Shown: piece by piece, positions 17,212 through 26,158 of the stretch
How positions within the stretch are numbered: the stretch's first letter is position 1
How the letters are laid out: the number at the start of each line of letters is the position of its first letter
Origin: Nodosilinea sp. LEGE 07088
GTDB lineage: Bacteria > Cyanobacteriota > Cyanobacteriia > Phormidesmidales > Phormidesmidaceae
Direction of reading: 5' to 3'
DNA: 53,808 bases
Assembly: GCF_015207395.1 (NCBI RefSeq)
Contig: NZ_JADEWX010000023.1
Coordinates: 1 to 53,808 of the forward strand
The notes under the pieces: model-generated
What the model was told of the DNA's origin: nothing
The model's input: only the letters and a program-made list of their open reading frames with translations
Databases searched by the model: none
Translations under genes and position numbers: made by a program

Positions 17212-17925
17212 TCACCCAAACCGATAGCCAAACCCTCGCAGCGTGGTCACGTATTGTGGATTGGCCGGGTCAGGCTCGATCTTTTCGCGCAACCAGCGAA
17301 TGTGCACATCGACGGTTTTGCGATCGCCGATAAAATCAGCCCCCCAGATCGACTGAATCAGCTCTTCCCGCGACCAGACTCGATTGGGGCTTTGCAGAAA
17401 GAGTTCCAGCAGGCGAAATTCTTTCGGCGACAGGTTGACCTCTTGCCCCTTGACCACCACCCTAAACTCGCTGCTGTGCAGCACGATATCTTTGTAGGTC
17501 AAAATTTCGGCGTTGGGCTGCGCTCTACGCCACTGGTGTCGTCGCAGCAGTGCCCGACAGCGGGCAATCAGTTCACGCATGCCAAAGGGCTTGGGCAGGT
17601 AGTCGTCGGCCCCCACTTCAAGGCCCACCACGCGATCCATTTCGGCGGCCTTCGCGCTCAAAATCAAGATGGGCATATCCAGATTGTGGTGGCGCATGAG
17701 TCGGCATAGATCCAATCCATTAACTCCGGGCAGCATCAGGTCAACGATGGCCAAATCGATCACAAGCGCATTCAACTTCTCTTCGGTAGGCGGGAAAATC
17801 AAATCCAGCGCCCGCTGCCCCGATTCGGCCGTCACCACTTCATACCCTTCCTCTGTCAGGGCCATGGCTACGGTTTCACGAATCAGATCTTCATCGTCAA
17901 TGACAAGAATGCGCTCTCGAGCCAT
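17212..17925 (-). CDS. OmpR/PhoB-family response regulator
   Basis: A 237-residue two-component regulator. The receiver domain has the acidic pocket (IDDED), phosphoacceptor Asp62 in IVDLMLPG and Lys in PKPFGM; the C-terminal half is a winged-helix DNA-binding domain (LSPKEFRLLELFLQSPNRVWSR, ending TLRGFGYRFG). I start it at the ATG at 17925 (MARERIL), where homology begins; the longer frame to 17991 adds non-conserved residues. The upstream gene on the same strand is a degenerate sensor kinase 273 bp away, a tempting but unproven partner. I cannot assign it to a named cyanobacterial regulator. Confidence 0.85.
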   Translation of the reverse strand: MARERILVIDDEDLIRETVAMALTEEGYEVVTAESGQRALDLIFPPTEEKLNALVIDLAIVDLMLPGVNGLDLCRLMRHHNLDMPILILSAKAAEMDRVVGLEVGADDYLPKPFGMRELIARCRALLRRHQWRRAQPNAEILTYKDIVLHSSEFRVVVKGQEVNLSPKEFRLLELFLQSPNRVWSREELIQSIWGADFIGDRKTVDVHIRWLREKIEPDPANPQYVTTLRGFGYRFG

Positions 17926-18198
17926 GGGCAATGACAACCCAGAAGGTAATTTTTGCACAGCGAGGCGAAACCCGACGGAGTATCCATACAAGCACCAGAC
18001 CAGTAGCTACTGACCAGCACCGCTAAAAACAGCAGGCCCGTTGGTGAGACAGTAGCTTCTAATGCGAAGCCGCAGCCCAACAGCCTACATTAAGATGCCA
18101 TCGTCTCTGGTTGAGCTTAAGACAAGGTCGGATTCTGGTTAAGCTTGTGTAAATACACAATCAGCAGGCTGGGTTGGATCCCTCGCTAAGCCTACAGG

Positions 18199-19650
18199 TT
18201 AGGGTCGAGTTTCCAATTCAGAGGTGGCTTGAGGCCGGGCTTTGATGGTATCTATCACTGGCAACAGCACGGCCAGCCGACAGCCGCTATCCGCTGTGCC
18301 CTGTAGCTTGATGTATCCGCCGTGGCGTTGGGCCAGGTGCTGTACTAGCCGCAGCCCCAGTTGGGTTTGAGACCGGGCCGGTCTGGGGTCTGAGCAACCC
18401 ATCTCAGGACGATAGTCAGATCTGGCTGGGCTCGAGAAATAGTCGAGCACATCGATGGGCAAACTTTCTTCGAGCCAGGGGTTAGCTAGCCAGGCTATGA
18501 GGGTCAAGGCTGGACCCCGGCGGCAGGCGTGAATACACAGCGTACTGTGGGCCCCAGCCACCTGCATAATGCTGAAACTGAGGTGATACAAAATTTGTTT
18601 GACGGTGCGTTGATCTAAGCTCCAATGCTGTTCGCCAGGTTCGACAGTAAAAATGAGAGTCTGAGCTGACTTATCGGCCAGAGGGGTGAGCAGCGTCATC
18701 ACCCGTTGCCCCAGGGTCGCGATGTCGATGGTGGTCGCAGTCAGGGCGGGCATTTCGGCTTGGGGCCACCCCAGATCGAGAATTTCATCCACCAGGGTCA
18801 TAAGACCCTGACTACTGCGACATACGATGTCGGTATATTCGCGCTGTTTTTGGGTCAGCGGGCCGTAGATTTCGCGGCTGAGCATAGTGGCCATGCCCAG
18901 TATCGTGGTCATGGGGCCGCGTAAATCCTGGGTGAGCTGGCTGAGGAGGCCGATGTGCGCTCCCTGCCCAAGGGGGGATGGGGTGGACAGATGCGATCGC
19001 CCAGCTATCGTTCTATCCATGGCAACCTGCCGTTCGTACTCGCTCATGCCCCAGCGGGCCGCCATGGCCAAAAAGCCCAGATCTTGCTCGGTAAATCGCC
19101 GCGGTTGAGTATCCATGACTGCCAGGGTGCCGATGCAGACGCCCTGGGTGGTCATCAGGGGCACGCCGCCGTAGGCTCGAATGCCGTAGGTGGCCACTAA
19201 CTCACTCTGGGCCAGGATGGTATCATCGGTAGCGTCGGTCAACAGCAACGGCTGTTCGCTGTCCAAAATATATACCCCAAGTCCCTGATCTAGGCGAATC
19301 TGCCGCTGTTGGGACAGCGGATTACCCACCCCGAGGCCCGACAGGCCATAGGCGGCTCGCAGCGATTCGGTAGCGCTGTCGGCAAGGGTCACGATCGCCA
19401 AAGGCATGGCTAAAAACTGGGCCGCCAACTGAGCGGCTTCGTCCCAAGCAGGGATGCTGGTCTGACCCTCAAGGCCCAGATCGACGATGGCCTGGCAACG
19501 CCGCTGCTGGCGATCGGCCTGAGATTGCCCCGGTAAGGCGCAGGCTGGCCGGGCTACAGGGGCGGCCAATGTTTCTGTCTTTAAGTAGGTGCCATCAAGG
19601 CCTCTCGCTGACCTCTCTTCAGGAGGCATTGAAAATACAGAACCGCTCAT
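18199..19650 (-). CDS. GAF-domain histidine-kinase-like protein, degenerate (pseudokinase)
   Basis: A 483-residue protein. An N-terminal GAF sensor domain (about 65-220: QLAAQFLAMPLAIVTLAD, GIRAYGGVPLMT) is followed by a HisKA-like dimerisation helix and a weak HATPase_c. The usual phosphoacceptor His is a Gln: the box reads LTQDLRGPM, with Gln241 (codon CAG) where S-H-x-L-R-x-P is expected. The ATPase domain lacks a recognisable N-box Asn (KQILYHLSFSI) and a DxGxG box, while the last glycine box survives (GLRLVQHLAQRHGG). It is therefore unlikely to autophosphorylate. I start at the ATG at 19650; the TTG at 19656 is also in frame. Confidence 0.75.
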   Translation of the reverse strand: MSGSVFSMPPEERSARGLDGTYLKTETLAAPVARPACALPGQSQADRQQRRCQAIVDLGLEGQTSIPAWDEAAQLAAQFLAMPLAIVTLADSATESLRAAYGLSGLGVGNPLSQQRQIRLDQGLGVYILDSEQPLLLTDATDDTILAQSELVATYGIRAYGGVPLMTTQGVCIGTLAVMDTQPRRFTEQDLGFLAMAARWGMSEYERQVAMDRTIAGRSHLSTPSPLGQGAHIGLLSQLTQDLRGPMTTILGMATMLSREIYGPLTQKQREYTDIVCRSSQGLMTLVDEILDLGWPQAEMPALTATTIDIATLGQRVMTLLTPLADKSAQTLIFTVEPGEQHWSLDQRTVKQILYHLSFSIMQVAGAHSTLCIHACRRGPALTLIAWLANPWLEESLPIDVLDYFSSPARSDYRPEMGCSDPRPARSQTQLGLRLVQHLAQRHGGYIKLQGTADSGCRLAVLLPVIDTIKARPQATSELETRP

Positions 19651-19840
19651 AGCCAACGCTTAACCTTGCTGCGACACAGACCCTAGAATGCCCGAGAGGT
19701 CTGGCCCAACTAACGGCCAACGCAAATCAACGGTATCTTTTTTAACTAAACTCTGGGCTGAGACTCTAGAAAATCAGGAGCCGATTGAGAAGGTTAAGCT
19801 GGGCTCAGAGCAGGCGGGGGCTGGGCCATGGCGAATGGCC

Positions 19841-20878
19841 TTAAATCACTTGGGCCGGTTCAGCCAGGGCGGCCGTGGTTGTAGCCTTAGTGCGATCGAG
19901 CACCGTCCACAGATGCTGGAGCATTGGCTCTACCCCTATGCCCGCCACCGCCGAGATGCCGTACACTGGCCCCGGCACCTGGGCTTTAAACTGGTCGATT
20001 AGCTCCGCTAGAACCTGTGGGGTGAGGGCATCAACCTTGTTGAGGGCCACTACCTGGGGGCGATCGCTCAGGGTGCGCCCGTAGGCGGCCAGCTCCTGCT
20101 GAATAGTGTGAAAGTTGTCGATGGGGTGTTCGGCAGTGGCATCGACCACGTGCAGCAGCACCCGCGTGCGCTCAATGTGGCGCAAAAACTCGTGGCCTAG
20201 CCCCAAACCCAGGTGTGCCCCCTGAATCAGCCCTGGAATGTCGGCAAAGACGGTGCCATCGCCGGTAGGGCGACGCACTACCCCCAGGTTGGGCACCAGG
20301 GTCGTAAACGGATAATCGGCAATTTTGGGACGGGCCGCCGACAGGGCCGCAATCAGGGTCGATTTGCCCGCATTAGGCAGGCCGACGATGCCCACCTCTG
20401 CCAGCAACTTCAGCTCTAGGCGCAGGTGGCAGGTTTCGCCGGGCAACCCCGGCAGGGCATGTTCTGGAGCGCGGTTGCGGTTACTGAGAAAGTGGCGATT
20501 GCCCAGTCCGCCTTTGCCGCCCTGGGCGACACAGAGCAGATCCTCAGCTTCTACCAAATCGCCCAGGAGCTCATCGGTTTCAACGTTGTACACTGCCGTA
20601 CCGCAGGGCACCTCTAGGTAGAGATCAGCGCCAGCGGCCCCAGTCATGTTCTTGGGCCCACCTCGCTGGCCATGCTTGGCTTTGAAGCGGTGGGCAAAGC
20701 GAAAGTCGAGCAACGTCTGTAGTTGTGGGGTAGCCCGCAGGTATATCGACCCGCCGGGGCCGCCGTTGCCCCCGGCTGGCCCTCCCGCCGGGACGTACTT
20801 TTCGCGCCGAAAGGCGACCATGCCATCGCCACCATCACCGGCAATGACCTCAACCTCGGCCTGATCGATAAATTGCAT
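19841..20878 (-). CDS. obgE: Obg/CgtA GTPase
   Basis: A 345-residue Obg GTPase. The glycine-rich Obg fold comes first (GGDGMVAFRREKYVPAGGPA, GGKGGLGN), then the GTPase domain: P-loop GLPNAGKST at 166-174, switch I region DYPFTTLVPN, DIPGLIQGAH and NKVD. Obg proteins act in large ribosomal subunit assembly and stress signalling. Length and motifs are typical, with no long C-terminal extension. The start codon overlaps the stop of the DUF4168 gene by one base (TAATG), indicating translational coupling. Confidence 0.95.
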   Translation of the reverse strand: MQFIDQAEVEVIAGDGGDGMVAFRREKYVPAGGPAGGNGGPGGSIYLRATPQLQTLLDFRFAHRFKAKHGQRGGPKNMTGAAGADLYLEVPCGTAVYNVETDELLGDLVEAEDLLCVAQGGKGGLGNRHFLSNRNRAPEHALPGLPGETCHLRLELKLLAEVGIVGLPNAGKSTLIAALSAARPKIADYPFTTLVPNLGVVRRPTGDGTVFADIPGLIQGAHLGLGLGHEFLRHIERTRVLLHVVDATAEHPIDNFHTIQQELAAYGRTLSDRPQVVALNKVDALTPQVLAELIDQFKAQVPGPVYGISAVAGIGVEPMLQHLWTVLDRTKATTTAALAEPAQVI

Positions 20879-21417
20879 TAGTTGGCGCTGCTGTTACTAG
20901 ATTGAGAAGACTCTTGAGACTGCTGCAGCTCCACCATCACCGTGCGAATCTGTTCAGCCAAAGCCGGATCTTGGGGATGGGCGGCTGTAATGGCGTTGAA
21001 CCGCCTGACGGTAAGTCCGTTGGCTTCTACGATAGTGCTGGCCTGGTTGCAGTAGTCGACCACGATGGCCCGTACGCTGTTGCGTAGGCTGCGAGACAGC
21101 TGGTTGAGGTTGGCCGTACCCATGCAGGAAATATCGATCGAGCCAATATTGTAGCCTGTACCCGTGAGCAGCGTTTGAATCTCACCGTAGGCTTCGCTGC
21201 GATGGCTATCCATCTCCAGCACTGACGTGGCGTAGCCCACAATCTCTTCAGGCGAGATGTCCCTATCCTGGGCCTGGGCAGCAGCCCCCAGCCTGATGCC
21301 TTCCCCAGCGGGGATTGGGATCCCTGCCCCGCCCACTAGGACGGCTAAGCTGGCCATAGATGCCACGACTAGGGTACGGCGAGCGGGCGGCAAAAAATTA
21401 ATAAATGGATGAATCAT
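20878..21417 (-). CDS. DUF4168 exported protein
   Basis: A 179-residue protein with an N-terminal signal region (residues about 12-35, SMASLAVLVGGAGIPIPAGE) and a helical C-terminal part resembling DUF4168 (ISPEEIVGYATSVLEMDSHR, RFNAITAAHPQDPALAEQI). The usual DUF4168 domain is short, and here a mid-section with two cysteines (ISCMGTANL, VVDYCNQAS) is more divergent. Function is unknown. The start has a strong AGGAGA site; the stop overlaps the obgE start, so the two genes are co-transcribed. Confidence 0.7.
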   Translation of the reverse strand: MIHPFINFLPPARRTLVVASMASLAVLVGGAGIPIPAGEGIRLGAAAQAQDRDISPEEIVGYATSVLEMDSHRSEAYGEIQTLLTGTGYNIGSIDISCMGTANLNQLSRSLRNSVRAIVVDYCNQASTIVEANGLTVRRFNAITAAHPQDPALAEQIRTVMVELQQSQESSQSSNSSAN

Positions 21418-21566
21418 ATATGTGTTTCTCCTGTACTGGCTCGAACCAGAATGACCCTGTGCTCCAACCCATTAAAGCGCTTTCGGGAGCGATCGCATCC
21501 ATCGGAGCGATCGAAAACCTTCCAAACCCAGACGAGGGGTAACCCCGGCTAGTTCCAGCTCCGGCG

Positions 21567-22553
21567 CTAAAGGCCACCGGGCTTAAATACCCGGCAGAGC
21601 TCGATCACTTTCGTCTGTAGGGTAGCGCGTTCATCTCGGCCCTGCTTTAAACTAGACTCTAATTCTAGTAGCAAAGGCAAGCTCTGTTGCAACTGGTCGC
21701 AAGTTAGCGATCGCACCTCCTGTTTTAAAAAATAGATCCGCTTAGGGTTGGCGATTTCGGCAGCGGCGGCCACCTCGGCATCGCTGCGCAAACCAGCCAA
21801 TACCTTAAGCCATAGCCACAGGCGAAACTGGCTCACCAGGGTAGCCACAATGCGCAGGGCCGGCTCATTGCGATCGAGCAGGTCATTCACCAGGGTCAGG
21901 GCTGTGGAGGTATCGCCCTGTTTTACCGCCTGGGACAGCTTGAGACTCGTCTGCGTCGATATGGTCACCAGGTCGGTAACCACAGCGGCGGCAATGGGTT
22001 GGGGGTTAGTCCCCCAGTAGAGGGCCAGCTTTTCTAGTTCGAGGTGGAGTTGCCGGGTATCGTTACCCACTGCCTCGGCCAGCGCCTCTAGGGCAGCGGT
22101 CTCTAGCACCAGCCCCCGCGCCTGAGCGACCGCCACCACCTGCTGGTGGATTTGATCATGCTTCCAAGGGGGGATCGTGGCAAACTCACGCACCTCTCCC
22201 CAGGCTTTAAATAACTTCGTAAATTTAGCTCGTCCGTCGGGCTTGGCCACGCTGGTGAGCAGCAACACAGCCGTCTCAGGGAGCTGAGGTAGGGTGCGCT
22301 CAAACTCTGCCAGCACCATCTCCGGGCAGCGCTGGCCCAGCCCGGTATTGGCCAGCCACACCAGCCGTTGCCCCTGGCCAAAGGGCGGTGTCATCGCCTG
22401 GTTGAGCGCCTGGGCCGGGCCGTTGGGGGCATCCGCTGGAATGACATCGTAATTGAAGCTGGCCCAGGTCTCATCCAGGGTGCGCTGGCGCAGGTCGCGA
22501 ACGGCATTTTGCAGGGCGAAGTCGTCATCACCCCAGAAGTAGTAGGCGGGCAT
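21567..22553 (-). CDS. holA: DNA polymerase III delta subunit
   Basis: A 328-residue clamp-loader delta subunit. It opens MPAYYFWGDDDFAL as cyanobacterial HolA proteins do, with an AAA+-like N-terminal domain lacking a Walker A motif, the block AVGNDTRQLHLELEKLALY, and a helical C-terminal collar (LLDRNEPALRIVATLVSQFR, LLLELESSLKQGR). Delta opens the beta sliding clamp during loading. Length is normal. It is divergent from cobH, with a 164-bp gap that contains no other gene. Confidence 0.9.
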   Translation of the reverse strand: MPAYYFWGDDDFALQNAVRDLRQRTLDETWASFNYDVIPADAPNGPAQALNQAMTPPFGQGQRLVWLANTGLGQRCPEMVLAEFERTLPQLPETAVLLLTSVAKPDGRAKFTKLFKAWGEVREFATIPPWKHDQIHQQVVAVAQARGLVLETAALEALAEAVGNDTRQLHLELEKLALYWGTNPQPIAAAVVTDLVTISTQTSLKLSQAVKQGDTSTALTLVNDLLDRNEPALRIVATLVSQFRLWLWLKVLAGLRSDAEVAAAAEIANPKRIYFLKQEVRSLTCDQLQQSLPLLLELESSLKQGRDERATLQTKVIELCRVFKPGGL

Positions 22554-22717
22554 AGGAGGATCAGGATCTGAGGGGCTGAGGCAAGCAGAGATGGGGGATG
22601 TTTTTACCCTGTCAGCTGGCTCAACATCGCTAGCTGGCGACCTCTAATCCTGGCCATTTGCCATGGGATGATGGCACCATCGAGGTGGAAAACGCCTAGG
22701 AAACCGAGGGTTGACGT

Positions 22718-23332
22718 ATGCCAAAGCTGATGCAAAGCCCTATTTTAGAAGAAAGCATGGCGTTAATTGATCGAGAATTTGGTCCTCATCAGTTCACCCC
22801 GGCGGAGTACGCGGTAGTACGGCGAGTCATCCACAGCACCGCCGATTTTGAATTTAAGCAATTGGTGACCTTTAGTGCCGAATCAATCGCAGCCGCCCTG
22901 CAACACCTAGCCGATGGCGGGCCTATTGTTGTCGATGTGACGATGGTGCGTCAGGGAGTGGCGAGTATGGTGGCGCGTACGTTCCAGAATCCTTTGCTGA
23001 CGGCGGTGACGGCGGGGGACCCTGCTGCGGTCGGCCGCACCCGTACCGAGACCGGTCTACGGCGCTGTTTAGATCACTATCCCAACGCGCTAGTGGTGAT
23101 CGGCAATGCCCCGACGGCCCTGCTGGCTTTGTGCGATCGCATCGATCAGGGCACCGCCTGCCCGGCCCTAGTGATCGGCGCGCCGGTAGGCTTTGTAGCG
23201 GTAGAAGCCTCAAAACAGCGCCTGGCCCAGACCCCGGTGCCCCAGATACGCGTGACCGGGCGCAAGGGGGGGTCTCCTGCCGCCGCCGCCATCCTCAATG
23301 CGCTGCTGGTGCTGGCCTGGGAACAGTCATGA
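22718..23332 (+). CDS. cobH: Precorrin-8X methylmutase
   Basis: A 204-residue CobH/CbiC enzyme that moves the C-11 methyl group to C-12 in corrin ring synthesis, giving hydrogenobyrinic or cobyrinic acid. The catalytic histidine is His39 in RRVIHSTADFEF; other family blocks are GGPIVVDVTMVRQGV, RTRTETGLR, IGNAPTALLALCD and GAPVGFVAVEASK. The stop codon overlaps the cobL start (ATGATGA), a tightly coupled pair. Confidence 0.93.
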   Translation: MPKLMQSPILEESMALIDREFGPHQFTPAEYAVVRRVIHSTADFEFKQLVTFSAESIAAALQHLADGGPIVVDVTMVRQGVASMVARTFQNPLLTAVTAGDPAAVGRTRTETGLRRCLDHYPNALVVIGNAPTALLALCDRIDQGTACPALVIGAPVGFVAVEASKQRLAQTPVPQIRVTGRKGGSPAAAAILNALLVLAWEQS

Positions 23333-24594
23333 TGACGCCAATTCACGTGGTCGGGGTCGGGCTAGCGGGGCAGATGGGGCTGTCAGCCAACCTCCTAGCC
23401 CTGGTAGAGCAAGCCGTAGTACTGATCGGCAGTGCTCGCCACCTGAGCTATTTTCCTGATGCAGCGGCGGAGACCTGGCCCCTCAACGACCTACAGGCCA
23501 CCCTCGATCGCCTGCGGGGCTGGCTGGCTGAGGGCAAGCCAGGTATCGCTGTGGTGCTGGTGTCTGGTGATCCACTCTTCTTTGGGTTAGGGCGACTGCT
23601 GGTGGAGCAGCTACCGGCGGCAAGCCTGACGTTTCATCCGCACCTCAGCGCCATACAGCTGGCCTTTAGTCGGCTCCAACTTCCCTGGCAGGGAGCGACT
23701 CTGATCAGCGTCCATGGGCGATCGCTAGACGCACTCACGGCAGCTCTACGCCGAGGCGACGATTTGATCGCGGTGCTGACCGACCCCACCCACAATCCGG
23801 CGGCGATAGGGCAGTTGGCCACAGCCCTAGAGCTACCCTATCGCTACAGACTATGGGTTTGTGAAAACCTGGGGGGCGATACCGAAGCCCTCCACTGCCT
23901 TACCCCCGAAACCGTAGGGGGCAAAACCTTTGCCCCACTCAATGTGGTGGTGCTCCAGCGGCAGAGCGAGCCCCCCTCAGAGCTGGAAAACCTACCGCTG
24001 ATTGGGCTGCCCGATCGTGCCTTCGCCACCTTTAGCGATCGCCCCGGACTGATCACCAAACGCGACATTCGCATTCAAATTTTGGCTGACCTCGCCCCCC
24101 ACCCAGACCAGACCATTTGGGACATTGGTGCCGGCACCGGATCCGTCAGTGTCGAAATTAACCGCCTGTGCCCCACGGCCCAGGTCTACGCCGTGGAGAA
24201 AACCGCCGCTGGCCACGGGCTGATCCAACAAAATCGTCGCCGCTTGGGCAACGATAATCTGCATCCGGTCTATGGCGTCGCCCCCGATGTGCTGGCCTCT
24301 CTACCCGACCCCGATCGCATTTTTATCGGCGGCAGCGGCGGGCACCTGGCCACCATTCTAGATCTGGCGGCTCATCGTCTTCGCCCCGGGGGTCGTATTG
24401 TTCTGGCTTTAGCCACCCTAGAGCACACGGGCATAGTGCTGGCCTGGGTCGATCAAAGGGAAGTCAGCAAACATTCTTGGCAGGTGCAACTGCGCCAGAT
24501 TCAGGTGCAGCAGGGGGTGCGCGTTGGGCCGCTGACCCGCTGGCAACCGCTGACACCCATTACCCTGATTAGCCTGACCCGCTTTCCCCAGTAA
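23329..24594 (+). CDS. cobL: Precorrin-6Y C5,15-methyltransferase (decarboxylating), CbiE-CbiT fusion
   Basis: A 421-residue bifunctional cobalamin-pathway enzyme. The N-terminal CbiE half has the tetrapyrrole methylase start (PIHVVGVGLAG) and VVLVSGDPLFFGLGR; the C-terminal CbiT half has the SAM-binding DIGAGTG at 265-271 and RIFIGGSGG. Together they methylate C-5 and C-15 and decarboxylate the C-12 acetate side chain. Start is the first ATG at 23329 overlapping the cobH stop; the second ATG at 23332 is equally possible. The open frame extends to 23131, but that part lies within cobH and is not homologous. A bidirectional hairpin follows. Confidence 0.93.
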   Translation: MMTPIHVVGVGLAGQMGLSANLLALVEQAVVLIGSARHLSYFPDAAAETWPLNDLQATLDRLRGWLAEGKPGIAVVLVSGDPLFFGLGRLLVEQLPAASLTFHPHLSAIQLAFSRLQLPWQGATLISVHGRSLDALTAALRRGDDLIAVLTDPTHNPAAIGQLATALELPYRYRLWVCENLGGDTEALHCLTPETVGGKTFAPLNVVVLQRQSEPPSELENLPLIGLPDRAFATFSDRPGLITKRDIRIQILADLAPHPDQTIWDIGAGTGSVSVEINRLCPTAQVYAVEKTAAGHGLIQQNRRRLGNDNLHPVYGVAPDVLASLPDPDRIFIGGSGGHLATILDLAAHRLRPGGRIVLALATLEHTGIVLAWVDQREVSKHSWQVQLRQIQVQQGVRVGPLTRWQPLTPITLISLTRFPQ

Positions 24595-24603
24595 TAAAAA
24601 GCC

Positions 24604-24638
24604 CTAGTTTTTAAACCTGAGGCAGGTTTAAAAACTAG
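24604..24638. terminator. Bidirectional hairpin between cobL and the CPBP gene
   Basis: A perfect 16-bp stem (CTAGTTTTTAAACCTG with CAGGTTTAAAAACTAG) closes a 3-base loop between two converging genes. Its right arm contains the stop codon and last codons of the minus-strand CPBP gene. The T- and A-runs lie within the arms, so it can serve both strands. Confidence 0.75.
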
Positions 24639-25425
24639 AGCCAAATAGCCACACCCCAACTCCGGTCAACAGCAGCAGCCCTAGGGGCAGCACCCCTGTC
24701 AGCGGCTGGTCAGGTAGCCCCACCAGCCAGATAGGCTCGGCCCGCCCTGGCTTCAGCAGTGCTAGGGCATCGATCGTCGCGATCGCAAAGACCCACCCGG
24801 CATGCAGGCCCCAGGCTAGGCCCAGGCTCCCGCCTGTTGCCCAGCGGGCCAGCAGCAGCACCGCACCCATCAGGGCCAACCCCGGTAGCTGAGGCGCTCC
24901 GGCTGGGCCATCCCAGACCAGGTGAGAAATCGCAAAAATCAGGCAGACTGCGATCGCCATGACGCCCAGCGGCAGCGCCTGCCCTAGCCCGTTCACCAGT
25001 ACCCCGCGAAATACGAGTTCTTCGATCCAGCCGATAAACAGCGCCAGGGGCAGTACTGCAAGCAGCACCACCCCTGGCGGAGGCACATTTGGGCTGATGG
25101 TTGCCGATGACTCAGCGATATCTTGCCGAGCTAAAGGCGACCATGTTCGCCAGCCAAAGCCGACCTGCAAAGCCACTAGCGCAATCACACCCGTTGCCGC
25201 GACCCCAAATCCTAAGGCCGCTGTAAGCATGAAAGCACTATTCCAGGCGATCCCATAGTCAGCCCAAGACCCTGAAACCAATCGACGATGCACCTCAACG
25301 GCAATCGGAACCATCAGATATAGCGGCAGCAGTAGCGGCAGCTTATGCTGAGCAGCCACCGGATAGATCAGCGGAACCTTACCGATACGAGCAACAATCA
25401 AACTGGCAGGAATGCCCAGCCCCAT
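24628..25425 (-). CDS. CPBP family intramembrane metalloprotease
   Basis: A multi-span membrane protein of 265 codons as it stands. The CPBP (CAAX/Rce1-like) motifs are intact: EExxxR as Glu135, Glu136 and Arg140 in WIEELVFRG, and FxxxH as Phe164 and His168 in FAISH. Such proteins cleave or process membrane proteins, or act in signalling; the substrate is unknown. The first membrane helix looks cut: upstream at 25487 an ATG opens MTFASVNPLAIAHLTVFF, which would join this frame across an A9 tract (25433-25441) if the run had ten bases. Translation may really start at 25487, 12 bp after the cyAbrB stop, or the gene is frameshifted. Confidence 0.75.
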   Translation of the reverse strand: MGLGIPASLIVARIGKVPLIYPVAAQHKLPLLLPLYLMVPIAVEVHRRLVSGSWADYGIAWNSAFMLTAALGFGVAATGVIALVALQVGFGWRTWSPLARQDIAESSATISPNVPPPGVVLLAVLPLALFIGWIEELVFRGVLVNGLGQALPLGVMAIAVCLIFAISHLVWDGPAGAPQLPGLALMGAVLLLARWATGGSLGLAWGLHAGWVFAIATIDALALLKPGRAEPIWLVGLPDQPLTGVLPLGLLLLTGVGVWLFGSSF

Positions 25426-25499
25426 CCAACTTAAAAAAAAACGGTCAGATGAGCAATTGCCAGCGGGTTGACCGACGCAAAAGTCATGGTAAATCGGTA

Positions 25500-25880
25500 C
25501 TATTCTGCGTCAGAATCATCATCGAGCTGTTTGAGATGGATATGCTTGTAGCCCAGCTTGATTTCAAACTCATCACCAGACTTGAGCCCCATTTCTTGAG
25601 TATAGGTAGCCCCAATTACGATCTGGCCATTTTTGTGAACGCTAACGCGATAAGTCGGCTCACGACCACGACCATCTTTGCTGCTTTCAGGGTCAAGGTT
25701 AATGCCTTTAGCCTCAAGCAAAGCGTCGTAGAAGCCAGAGAGGTTGACCCTCACCTGGTTATCTTTGGTCAAGGTGTAATAGCCGCACTCTTTAGCCGTT
25801 TCGCGCTTAGTGAGGTTGGCAAGGTCTTTAACCTTTTGCAGCAATGCTTTGCCAGTTAGGGGGTTGGGTTTTTCTGCCAT
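25500..25880 (-). CDS. cyAbrB-type transcriptional regulator
   Basis: A 126-residue cyanobacterial AbrB protein. The N-terminal helical part (PLTGKALLQKVKDLANL, RETAKECGYYT) is the cyanobacteria-specific region and the AbrB-like DNA-binding fold is C-terminal (PTYRVSVHKNGQIVIGATYTQ). cyAbrB proteins are abundant chromatin-like regulators of carbon/nitrogen balance, hydrogenase and stress genes. Clade A versus clade B cannot be settled by eye. The gene stands alone, with a long gene-free region upstream and the CPBP frame just downstream. Confidence 0.88.
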   Translation of the reverse strand: MAEKPNPLTGKALLQKVKDLANLTKRETAKECGYYTLTKDNQVRVNLSGFYDALLEAKGINLDPESSKDGRGREPTYRVSVHKNGQIVIGATYTQEMGLKSGDEFEIKLGYKHIHLKQLDDDSDAE

Positions 25881-26021
25881 TGTCAGGGAAAATCCTTATG
25901 TAAGACGTAAGACCAGATGCCGTAAAACAGCGCTGACAATCGCTAAAGTATAACGTTGACGATCGCCAGTGAATAGCAAAAGAATAATAGCAAATAAATT
26001 TGCTCGATTGCACAACTAATT

Positions 26022-26158
26022 ATAATCACGGTGCTAAAAGCTGTCACCGGAAAAATATGTAAATTAGAGGAGAATCTCAGAAATTTCTCGACCTGAGGAA
26101 ATCTGGACAGGCCATCGCGATCGCCGTCTGGAATTGCTCCTTTGTTGGCCGTGATTAT
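26022..26158. ncRNA. Nested inverted repeats, possible structured RNA
   Basis: Perfect 10-bp arms ATAATCACGG (26022-26031) and CCGTGATTAT (26149-26158) enclose nested pairs CTGTC/GACAG and CTCAG/CTGAG, giving a rod-like folding potential over about 137 nt. It lies upstream of cyAbrB in the 25881-27048 stretch, where I found no protein gene. The symmetry is seen directly; that it is transcribed as an RNA is inference, and a cyAbrB promoter region is an alternative. Confidence 0.3.

Noticed and set aside
17883-18080. 65-codon minus-strand frame upstream of the response regulator
   Set aside because: It overlaps the regulator's start and has no family features or ribosome-binding site.
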